From positions 1 through 5,629 of the forward strand of contig JAUYIV010000266.1 of NCBI GenBank assembly GCA_030688105.1: 5,629 nt of DNA, given 5' to 3'. Position 1 is the first letter of the stretch. Every line of letters begins with the position of its first letter. This document shows positions 1-4,658 of the stretch, piece after piece. Both the position numbers and the translations under genes were made by a program. The notes under the pieces were generated by a model. The model was not told the origin of the DNA. It saw nothing but the letters and a program-made list of their open reading frames with translations, and searched no databases. Source of the stretch: Actinomycetota bacterium. GTDB taxonomy: Bacteria; Actinomycetota; Acidimicrobiia; Spongiisociales; UBA11373.

Positions 1-7
1 ACGGCTC

Positions 8-385
8 TCAGCCGACCTCGGCCACCTCGATGATGTTCCCGTCACAGTCCTTGAACCAGGCGGCCTTGGAGCCTCCGAACGTGAAGAGGCCGTCGACCGT
101 CTTGAAGTCGGGGAGGTCGTACTCCTCGAAGACCACGCCCCGGTCTCTGAGATCGCTCATCGCCTCTTCGATGTGCTCGACATGGAAGCCGGCGGCGGTG
201 TTTTGGGCGGTCCCGGCAAAGGCGCTTCGGGTCACGACGAACCAGGTGTCTCCGGCGCACCGGTACCACAACCCGCCGGGATCCTCGGTCTCGGGTTCCA
301 TGCCCAGGTGATCGCGGTACCAGGCGCGGGCCCGGTCGAGGTCCTGGGAAGGGAGCACTGCGTAGACGGAAAAGCGATCGAGCAT
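8..385 (-). CDS. VOC family (glyoxalase/bleomycin-resistance fold) protein
   Basis: A 125-residue protein, the usual size of a single-chain VOC protein with two beta-alpha-beta modules. Module 1 opens with VYAVLPSQDLDRARAWYRDHLG (residues 7-28), the typical first strand and helix with the AWYRDHLG signature. Module 2 starts at AAGFHVEHIEEAMSDLRDRG (about 64-83) and ends with AAWFKDCDGNIIEVAEV (about 108-124), the classic final strands. The usual metal-ligand set seems incomplete: there is no His in strand 1, where Val10-Leu11-Pro12 stand, while His68 and Glu120 sit near the positions of the later ligands. A metal-dependent glyoxalase or dioxygenase role is therefore doubtful, and the substrate is unknown. 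The ATG at 385 is preferred over an upstream in-frame ATG at 418 because a strong GAGGAGGA ribosome site lies 5 bases before it and the VOC fold begins right after it. It is the last minus-strand gene before the left edge, so its downstream context is not visible. The family call is firm; the function is not. Confidence 0.88.
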   Translation of the reverse strand: MLDRFSVYAVLPSQDLDRARAWYRDHLGMEPETEDPGGLWYRCAGDTWFVVTRSAFAGTAQNTAAGFHVEHIEEAMSDLRDRGVVFEEYDLPDFKTVDGLFTFGGSKAAWFKDCDGNIIEVAEVG

Positions 386-390
386 CGGTG

Positions 391-398
391 TCCTCCTC
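391..398 (-). promoter_or_regulatory. Ribosome binding site of the VOC gene
   Basis: On the minus strand this reads GAGGAGGA, close to the ideal anti-16S match, 5 bases before the ATG at 385. It decides the start against the ATG at 418. A TAGATT sequence at 405-410 (minus) resembles a -10 box, but I see no -35 at the right distance, so I do not call a promoter. Confidence 0.75.
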
Positions 399-572
399 GG
401 CGGCAATCTACGCCCCAAGGCGGATGTGAAGGCCGCCGAAACCCTTCCCTCATGAAGCGCCCAGGCCGGCGCCGTCGAGGGAGTACTCGTGGCCGTGCGC
501 GAGGATGGCGGAGCCTCAGCTCGAAAGGCCAGCAGGGCCGAGGGTCGAAGGCGGCCAACGCGCCGGATGACG

Positions 573-597
573 CAGCCACCTCAGGGACCCGAGGCTG
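573..597 (-). terminator. Possible weak terminator hairpin after the DUF2188 gene
   Basis: On the minus strand CAGCC (597-593) can pair with GGCTG (577-573), with further CTC/GAG pairing inside and a bulge. It begins 22 bases after the DUF2188 stop. There is no T-tract after it, so it could be a factor-dependent end or chance in GC-rich DNA. Nothing else convincing was seen between this point and the VOC ribosome site. Confidence 0.25.
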
Positions 598-619
598 ATC
601 CGGATCTCCGCAGTTGTCG

Positions 620-913
620 CTAGCCGCGGCCGCGTGGATCGCTCCCGTAGGAGTTGCGAGCGCCCATCTTCCCGTCGGACGTGTGGATGATGTGCTCGGT
701 CTTCTCCCGCATCGCGGTCGCCCGGCCCGCCTTCTGGGCGGCGGCCTTGGTGGGGAACACCTTGCTGACCTTCGATGCGCCGGCGCGCTTGTTGGCCCAG
801 CCCTTGCCGTGGGGCACGGTGTGGACCGCCGGGTTGGTGTTGGCCTTGGGCTTCGCGCCGGTCTTCTTGCGCTTCTTGGCCGCAGGCTTCCTCGTGGTGT
901 TGCGAGTTGTCAC
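620..913 (-). CDS. DUF2188 domain protein with lysine-rich N-terminal tail
   Basis: A 97-residue protein. Residues 30-93 match the DUF2188 pattern: HTVPHGKGWANKRAGASK (31-48), a helix FPTKAAAQKAGRATAMRE (53-70), then HIIHTSDGKMGARNSYGSDP (74-93). The closing NSYGxDP is the family hallmark. The biochemical role of DUF2188 is not known to me. The first 29 residues (about V1-N27 most strongly) are an Ala/Lys/Arg/Thr-rich basic tail, RKPAAKKRKKTGAKPKAN, probably disordered and resembling the tails of nucleoid-binding proteins; nucleic-acid contact is only an inference. The GTG start at 913 is chosen because AGGAGG (918-923) lies 4 bases upstream and no other start codon precedes the domain. The gene follows nnrE on the same strand after 65 bases, so co-transcription is possible but unproven. 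No membrane segment or signal peptide is visible. Confidence 0.85.
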   Translation of the reverse strand: MTTRNTTRKPAAKKRKKTGAKPKANTNPAVHTVPHGKGWANKRAGASKVSKVFPTKAAAQKAGRATAMREKTEHIIHTSDGKMGARNSYGSDPRGRG

Positions 914-917
914 TGGT

Positions 918-923
918 CCTCCT
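918..923 (-). promoter_or_regulatory. Ribosome binding site of the DUF2188 gene
   Basis: Minus-strand AGGAGG, 4 bases before the GTG at 913. The spacing is a little tight, but the match is perfect, and it fixes a GTG start well inside a longer in-frame open stretch that runs upstream across the end of nnrE. Confidence 0.7.
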
Positions 924-978
924 GACTCGCGTCCAATCCGATGATGCCAGGTCTGAGATGCAGCGTACAGTCGCGGGT

Positions 979-1728
979 TCAGAGTCCCTCTCGGATCCCG
1001 GGGACAATGAGGCGCACGCGATCGCTTCCACTGAACACGCCCGAAGGCACTTCGACCCCGGCTCTCCGGAATACTCCTTCGGGGATACCGATGTCGGTGA
1101 GCCAGAGCTCCCCGACCCGGTGGGTGTCGAGACCCGTCTTGGGAAGAGCGAGGGTCAGCGTCGTGGCGGCCGAGATCGCTGCGCCCGGCGCCTCCCCCGA
1201 AGTGGCGTCCACACCGGAGGGCACGTCCAGCGCGATCACCGGAGCCGGCCGGAGTTCCGCCCACTCGATCATCTCGAGCACAGGTCCCCGCGGCGCGGAT
1301 TGGAGACCGTAGCCCACGAGGGCGTCGACGATCAGCGCGGCGTCGAGGGCCTCTAGGGCTTCGATCTCGGCGGTGCGTCCCGACGACTGGCGGTAGACCT
1401 CGAGCTGCTGTCGCGGTACCGGCGCCAGGCGCCCTGAATCGGCCACCACCACCGTGACGTCGACCCCGTGATTGGCCAGATGACGGGCGGCGCAGATCCC
1501 TCCGCCGCCGTTGCCACCCGTACCCGCCAGTACGACGAGCCTTTCCCGTCTCCGGTCGAACCCCGGGTACTCGATCGCCGTCCAGGCAAGCGACCGTCCC
1601 GCGTTCTCCATCATCTGAAAGAGGTTGGGCCCGGGCCCCTCGACGGCGATCCGGTCAACGAGCGCCATCTGTGCTTCGGTAACGGCGGGGACGCGGACAC
1701 CCGATGGCGTCTCGAATGACTTCTGCAT
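979..1728 (-). CDS. nnrE: NAD(P)H-hydrate epimerase (YjeF_N domain), epimerase only
   Basis: A 249-residue protein spanning one YjeF N-terminal domain. This family interconverts R and S forms of hydrated NAD(P)H so that the dehydratase NnrD can restore the cofactor; it acts in the cytoplasm. Landmarks in order: VTEAQMALVDRIAVE (16-30); MMENAGRSLA (39-48); VVLAGTGGNGGGGICAARHL (65-84), the nucleotide-binding loop; LIVDALVGYGL (132-142); VIALDVPSGVDATSG (164-178); LALPKTGL (193-200); LTDIGIP (210-216). No C-terminal NnrD domain is present, so it is the epimerase half only. The loop departs from the usual GxGNNGGDG: it reads GTGGNGGGG (69-77), with Gly in place of the first Asn and of the Asp, so activity may be altered. 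The ATG at 1728 shares a base with the stop of the Crp/Fnr gene (TGATG). No good ribosome site lies upstream, so translational coupling is likely. The family is secure; catalytic competence is less so. Confidence 0.9.
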   Translation of the reverse strand: MQKSFETPSGVRVPAVTEAQMALVDRIAVEGPGPNLFQMMENAGRSLAWTAIEYPGFDRRRERLVVLAGTGGNGGGGICAARHLANHGVDVTVVVADSGRLAPVPRQQLEVYRQSSGRTAEIEALEALDAALIVDALVGYGLQSAPRGPVLEMIEWAELRPAPVIALDVPSGVDATSGEAPGAAISAATTLTLALPKTGLDTHRVGELWLTDIGIPEGVFRRAGVEVPSGVFSGSDRVRLIVPGIREGL

Positions 1729-2414
1729 CAGGGTTTCGGTTCGGCGGCGATGCGTACCAGCGCATCCGCGTCCACGACCTCGATCTTGCGGTAGGCCGTG
1801 GCGATCGCCCCCGTCCGGCGAATGGCACCGAGAGCCTCGTTCACGGACTGTCGGCTGACCCCGAGCAGGGTGGCAATGGCGGCTTGGGACAGCTCGATCT
1901 CGCCGTGCTTCCGAGATTCCTCCGTGAGCAGGTCCGCCACCTGGGCGATCACCGTCTTGTGCATGAGATGGATGATGCGACGCTGCGTGTCCTGGAGTTG
2001 GCGGAGGCCGGCGACCAGCCACCGAAGGCACAGGGCGGGTCGTTGCGCCAGTTCGGGGATCAGTTTCTCCCGGGGGAATCTGAACGCGGTGACCCTTCCC
2101 ATCGCCCGTGCCGAGGACATGTAGGTCCCTTCACCGAACATCGCGATGTCACCGAGGACGGCGCCCGGTCCGATGCGGGCGATCACGTCGCGATCCTTGC
2201 CGCGCGTCCGGTAGAGATCGACCGTTCCCGACTCGATGAGGTAGGCAGCCACCGCGGGATCGCCCTCACGAAAGAGGTGGGATCTCGGCTGCCGGGTGAC
2301 TGTCTCGGCGATGCTGCGGAGCGCGATGAGATCTTCGGGTGTCAGTGGCAGGTAGTCGGGGCGTCCGAACGATCGAGCCATCCAGGCGAGGTGTTGGTCG
2401 TCTGCGAGACCCAT
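1728..2414 (-). CDS. Crp/Fnr-family transcriptional regulator
   Basis: A 228-residue protein of normal Crp length. The N-terminal cyclic-nucleotide-binding-type beta barrel runs from about 22 to 125, including LFREGDPAVAAYLIESGTVDLY (47-68) and GAVLGDIAMFGEG (84-96). A long dimerisation helix follows (about 126-163), then a C-terminal winged helix with LSQAAIATLLGVSRQSVNEAL (175-195). Aligned by eye with E. coli CRP, Glu72 becomes Asp89, the phosphate-binding Arg82 becomes Met99, Thr127 is kept (Thr143) and Ser128 becomes Gln144, so cAMP binding is doubtful. No cysteine cluster for an Fe-S centre is visible; the only Cys is at 129. In the recognition helix CRP Arg180 is kept, but Glu181 and Arg185 become Gln and Glu, so the operator should differ from TGTGA-N6-TCACA. 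The ATG at 2414 has GAGG 6 bases upstream. Its stop overlaps the nnrE start. It is divergent from the DUF3179 gene across 138 bases and may regulate both directions. The ligand is unknown. Confidence 0.92.
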   Translation of the reverse strand: MGLADDQHLAWMARSFGRPDYLPLTPEDLIALRSIAETVTRQPRSHLFREGDPAVAAYLIESGTVDLYRTRGKDRDVIARIGPGAVLGDIAMFGEGTYMSSARAMGRVTAFRFPREKLIPELAQRPALCLRWLVAGLRQLQDTQRRIIHLMHKTVIAQVADLLTEESRKHGEIELSQAAIATLLGVSRQSVNEALGAIRRTGAIATAYRKIEVVDADALVRIAAEPKP

Positions 2415-2420
2415 CGAGAA

Positions 2421-2424
2421 CCTC
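2421..2424 (-). promoter_or_regulatory. Short ribosome binding site of the Crp/Fnr gene
   Basis: Minus-strand GAGG, 6 bases before the ATG at 2414. It is only a four-base match but correctly spaced, and it supports the start just upstream of the first recognisable residues of the regulator. Confidence 0.5.
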
Positions 2425-2463
2425 GGGGAGGCGGCAGCGTGTCGTGGAGGGTACCCGGGCAGT

Positions 2464-2475
2464 GGGTGCGCACCC
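2464..2475. promoter_or_regulatory. Perfect 12-base palindrome GGGTGCGCACCC
   Basis: A fully symmetric 12-mer within the 138-base divergent interval, 49 bases upstream of the regulator's start codon. A shorter palindrome, GGGTACCC, lies at 2449-2456, so GGGT...ACCC half-sites recur twice. It could be an operator for a dimeric regulator. GC-rich DNA makes such palindromes commoner than usual, so a binding role is an inference. Confidence 0.35.
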
Positions 2476-2495
2476 TCTCAGTCTGTGCTGGCAAG

Positions 2496-2511
2496 TGTCG
2501 GAATCCCGACA
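2496..2511. promoter_or_regulatory. Candidate Crp/Fnr-type operator TGTCGG-N4-CCGACA
   Basis: Two perfect 6-base arms separated by AATC give a 16-base inverted repeat, which can also be written TGT-N10-ACA. That is the same span and the same outer bases as a classical CRP site (TGTGA-N6-TCACA), with altered inner bases. It lies between the divergent Crp/Fnr gene and the DUF3179 gene, 82 bases upstream of the first and 42 bases upstream of the second. The changed inner bases fit the regulator's changed recognition-helix residues. Autoregulation and control of DUF3179 are inferred; nothing in the sequence proves binding. Confidence 0.45.
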
Positions 2512-2556
2512 ATGGTCGCCGTCGCCGGCCCGATGTCTGCGTTGCTCTCTGCGTGA
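2512..2556 (+). other. Possible 14-codon leader reading frame (MVAVAGPMSALLSA) before DUF3179
   Basis: An ATG at 2512 opens a 14-codon frame whose TGA (2554-2556) overlaps the GTG start of the DUF3179 gene at 2553 (GTGA). A second in-frame ATG lies at 2533. If translated it could couple initiation at the GTG, which has no ribosome site of its own. I see no good ribosome site before this ATG either, so chance is a real alternative. Confidence 0.2.
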
Positions 2557-3746
2557 GACTGTCATCCGCGATCGCGGCGGTTCCACTCTCCGTCGTCCTG
2601 GCATCGTGCGGCGGGTCGGGACCGGATGCTTCGAATCCTGATGTCACGGATTCTTCGGCCGCCACGTCGTCCTCCGGGGGCACGTTACCGGCAGGCCCTT
2701 CGGCGTTGTCGGATCCGTCTCATCCGGATCTGCCTGCTCCCCTCGTCGATCCGGGAGAGATCATCCCCGGTGGGCCCCCGCCCGACGGGATACCGTCGAT
2801 CGACGAGCCGGTGTTCGTCACCGTCGATGAAGCCGACGTCTGGCTCGACGATCGCGAGCCGGTGGTGTATCTGGCGCTGGGTGGTGAGGTCCATGCCTAT
2901 CCGGTGCAGATCATCATCTGGCACGAGATAGTCAACGACGAGGTCGGGGGCACTCCGGTCGCCGTCACCTATTGCCCGTTGTGCAACAGCGCGGTCAGCT
3001 ATCGGCGGGTCGTCGATGGCGTTACGACCACTTTCGGGACGTCCGGTCAGCTGTATGCCTCGGCCCTGGTGATGTACGACCGCGCCACCGAGTCGCTCTG
3101 GACCCACTTCGACGGAAGGGCGGTCGCCGGTGTGTTGACCGGACACGAATTGGAGCCGTTGCCCTCCCCGTTGCTCGCCTGGGGCGACTTCAAGGCCGCC
3201 TTCCCCGAGGGCGTGGTCCTCGATCGCGACGCCACCGGGTACGCCCGTCCCTACGGCAGCAATCCGTACGCCGGCTACGACGACCCGGACACGTTCCCCT
3301 TCCTCTTCCGCGGCGACGTCGACGCCCGCGCCCGAGCGAAGCAGCGGGTGGTCGGCGTGGTCGTCGGCGATATGGCGATGGCGTGGACCCTCGAGGCCAT
3401 CTCGGAGGGATCGGCGCGGGCGACCAATGCGAGCGTCGGGGACGCCCCGGTGACGATTCTCTGGAAGGCAGGGCAGGTGAGTGCTCTCGACACCGGGATC
3501 CCGGAAGAAGGCAACGATGTCGGATCGGTCGGGGTGTTCTCGCCAGTCGTCGACGATCGGGTGCTCACGTTCACCGCCAGTGGGGAGGTGTTCGTGGACG
3601 ACCAGACCGGCACGACGTGGGATATCACCGGATCGGCGCTGGCCGGCCCGCTGGCCGGGCGCATCCTCGAGCAGATCCACCACTTCGACACGTTCTGGTT
3701 CGCCTGGTCCACCTATCAGCCCGGCACAGACCTGGTCGGCGCCTGA
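2553..3746 (+). CDS. DUF3179 domain lipoprotein
   Basis: A 397-residue protein and the only plus-strand gene. A short signal peptide, VRLSSAIAAVPLSVVLASC, ends in the lipobox LASC, with Cys19 as the lipidated residue. A Ser/Gly/Pro/Asp-rich linker (20-80) suggests tethering outside the membrane. The DUF3179 domain follows (about 85-392): VVYLALGGEVHAYPVQIIIWHEIVND (104-129), VAVTYCPLCNSAVSYRR (136-152), FGTSGQLYASALVMYDRATESLW (161-183), and the closing HHFDTFWFAWSTYQPGTDL (376-394). These are the conserved blocks of the family, whose function is unknown. Cys141-x-x-Cys144 with nearby His124 could be a redox or metal site; that is an inference. The GTG at 2553 is chosen because it gives a complete lipoprotein signal. 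The frame is open much further upstream, but there it lies antisense to the regulator. No ribosome site is obvious, so a leaderless transcript or coupling to an upstream frame is possible. It is divergent from the Crp/Fnr gene and convergent with the phosphatase. Confidence 0.88.
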   Translation: MRLSSAIAAVPLSVVLASCGGSGPDASNPDVTDSSAATSSSGGTLPAGPSALSDPSHPDLPAPLVDPGEIIPGGPPPDGIPSIDEPVFVTVDEADVWLDDREPVVYLALGGEVHAYPVQIIIWHEIVNDEVGGTPVAVTYCPLCNSAVSYRRVVDGVTTTFGTSGQLYASALVMYDRATESLWTHFDGRAVAGVLTGHELEPLPSPLLAWGDFKAAFPEGVVLDRDATGYARPYGSNPYAGYDDPDTFPFLFRGDVDARARAKQRVVGVVVGDMAMAWTLEAISEGSARATNASVGDAPVTILWKAGQVSALDTGIPEEGNDVGSVGVFSPVVDDRVLTFTASGEVFVDDQTGTTWDITGSALAGPLAGRILEQIHHFDTFWFAWSTYQPGTDLVGA

Positions 3747-3805
3747 GCTCGGCCACGCTTCAGATCAGGCTGACCGGCCTCCGGGGCCCCACCTGGCATC
3801 TTTCC

Positions 3806-3825
3806 CCCCGCCAGTAACGGTGGGG
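3806..3825 (+). terminator. Hairpin downstream of the DUF3179 gene
   Basis: CCCCGCC (3806-3812) pairs with GGTGGGG (3819-3825) around the loop AGTAAC, a 7-bp stem with one G-U wobble. The wobble becomes a mismatch in a minus-strand transcript, so the structure favours the plus strand, i.e. the lipoprotein mRNA, 59 bases after its stop. No T-tract follows. It may act together with the stronger stem-loop at 3859-3887. Confidence 0.4.
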
Positions 3826-3858
3826 CTGATCGCCGGGGTCGGTGTTTGCCGCCGGTGC

Positions 3859-3887
3859 CCTCCTCCCCCGCGGAGTGGGGGAGGAGG
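3859..3887. terminator. Perfect 11-bp stem-loop between convergent genes
   Basis: CCTCCTCCCCC (3859-3869) and GGGGGAGGAGG (3877-3887) form a perfect 11-bp, all Watson-Crick stem with a 7-base loop. It sits between the ends of the lipoprotein gene (plus) and the phosphatase gene (minus), 10 bases past the phosphatase stop. A bidirectional terminator is the simplest reading, although neither strand has a T-tract after it. The extended purine/pyrimidine symmetry also resembles dispersed intergenic palindromes seen in GC-rich genomes, which would need a genome-wide count to establish. Confidence 0.6.
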
Positions 3888-3897
3888 CCCGAAGGGG

Positions 3898-4494
3898 TCA
3901 CACCAGCGGGTCGTTCGAGGGCAGCGGGCACTCCTGGTTCCAGCGTGTGATGACTCGGCTCTCCCCCTCCCAACCAAGCAGCGACACGGTTGCCGTCTGC
4001 AGGACGAGGGATCGACCGTGGTCGGCGGGGAGGCCGATCCACCTTGCCGCCAGGATCCGCAGCAGGTGCCCGTGGCCGAAGAGCGCGACCGGTCCCGACG
4101 CGCTCAGGGCGCGCTCGATGACCCGATCGGCGCGATCGCCCACCTCGTCCACGGACTCTCCTTCGATGATCGGATGGGACCAGACCGACCAGTCGGGGAC
4201 CTCCCGCCGAATCTCTCCAGTAGTGCGACCTTCGTAGGCGCCGTAGTCCCATTCCTGGAGGTCGTCGACGATCACCCCAAGGTGTCCGAATCCGGCGATC
4301 TCCATCGTCTGGAGCGCCCTCAGCCGGGGGCTCGAGAGGACGGCCCCGAACTCCATGCCCGCCAGCATGTCCGCGAGGGCGACCCCCTGCCGGCGACCCA
4401 GTTCGGTCAGCGGGACGTCGGTGATCCCGGTGTGCTTTCCGAGGGCACTCCATTCGGTCTGTCCGTGGCGAACCAGTATCACATCGGGTCGCAT
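3898..4494 (-). CDS. Histidine phosphatase superfamily protein (phosphoglycerate mutase-like)
   Basis: A 198-residue protein. The catalytic set of the branch-1 histidine phosphatases is complete: VRHGQTEW (8-15) with Arg9 and phospho-acceptor His10; SSPRLRALQT (54-63) with Arg57; EWDYGAYEG (81-89) with Glu81 as likely acid; and FGHGHLLRILAARW (139-152) with His141. The stretch WDYGAYEGRTTGEIRREVPDW and the ending VITRWN are typical of a subgroup of small-molecule phosphatases often annotated as acid phosphatase or phosphoglycerate mutase-like. The substrate cannot be read from sequence, and mutase activity is unlikely to be the main role in a protein this short. The ATG at 4494 is used because GGAGG (4500-4504) lies 5 bases upstream and the RHG motif then falls at residue 9-11, as usual; an upstream ATG at 4554 lacks this support. 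It lies 164 bases downstream of nrdJ on the same strand, with a possible terminator between, so it is probably separately transcribed. Confidence 0.93.
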   Translation of the reverse strand: MRPDVILVRHGQTEWSALGKHTGITDVPLTELGRRQGVALADMLAGMEFGAVLSSPRLRALQTMEIAGFGHLGVIVDDLQEWDYGAYEGRTTGEIRREVPDWSVWSHPIIEGESVDEVGDRADRVIERALSASGPVALFGHGHLLRILAARWIGLPADHGRSLVLQTATVSLLGWEGESRVITRWNQECPLPSNDPLV

Positions 4495-4499
4495 GACAT

Positions 4500-4504
4500 C
4501 CTCC
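4500..4504 (-). promoter_or_regulatory. Ribosome binding site of the histidine phosphatase gene
   Basis: Minus-strand GGAGG, 5 bases before the ATG at 4494. It decides this start over the ATG at 4554, which would add 20 residues (MGSGPFLGAPFAAGSWLEDV) not expected in the family. Confidence 0.7.
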
Positions 4505-4600
4505 AACCAGGAGCCTGCGGCGAAAGGGGCGCCAAGGAAAGGCCCGCTACCCATTGACGCACGCGCTGACTACTCGCGCCGCGACACAACCCTATGCGTC

Positions 4601-4651
4601 GGGGCCACTCCGGGCCTGAGCGAACCTGTCAGCAGTCCGGTGTGCGGCCCC
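4601..4651 (-). terminator. Imperfect long hairpin after nrdJ, possible terminator
   Basis: GGGGCC (4601-4606) pairs with GGCCCC (4646-4651). Inside, CCGG (4610-4613) can pair with CCGG (4637-4640), and CTG (4616-4618) with CAG (4633-4635). On the minus strand the structure begins 7 bases after the nrdJ stop, a usual place for a terminator. The stem is interrupted and there is no T-tract, so confidence is low. The remaining gap up to the phosphatase ribosome site shows no promoter I would defend. Confidence 0.35.
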
Positions 4652-4658
4652 TTGAAGA

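Noticed and set aside
173..598. 141-codon plus-strand frame covering the 386-619 gap
   Set aside because: More than half is antisense to the VOC gene and the remainder is Arg/Gly-rich with no domain or ribosome site.
914..1264. Longer version of the DUF2188 frame beginning inside nnrE
   Set aside because: The GTG at 913 has a perfect AGGAGG upstream, and the extra residues are a shadow of nnrE with no family match.
1729..2031. N-terminal extension of nnrE into the regulator gene
   Set aside because: It would overlap the Crp/Fnr gene in another frame on the same strand; the family's N-terminus starts near the ATG at 1728, which is placed in a TGATG overlap.
1704..2552. Upstream in-frame extension of the DUF3179 reading frame by over 280 codons
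   Set aside because: It lies antisense to the well-supported Crp/Fnr gene, shows no recognisable domain, and the lipoprotein signal starts exactly at the GTG at 2553.
2685..3683. 332-codon open frame on the minus strand opposite DUF3179
   Set aside because: It is a composition-driven shadow in GC-rich DNA; the translation is Arg/Gly/Asp-rich without any domain, and the opposite strand encodes a clear family.
3859..3887. CRISPR-like or transposon-end palindrome
   Set aside because: It is a single stem-loop with no direct repeats, spacers, target-site duplication or transposase nearby.
3481..4557. 358-codon plus-strand open frame across the lipoprotein end and the phosphatase
   Set aside because: It runs antisense through the complete histidine phosphatase and through the intergenic hairpins; the translation is low-complexity and has no domain.
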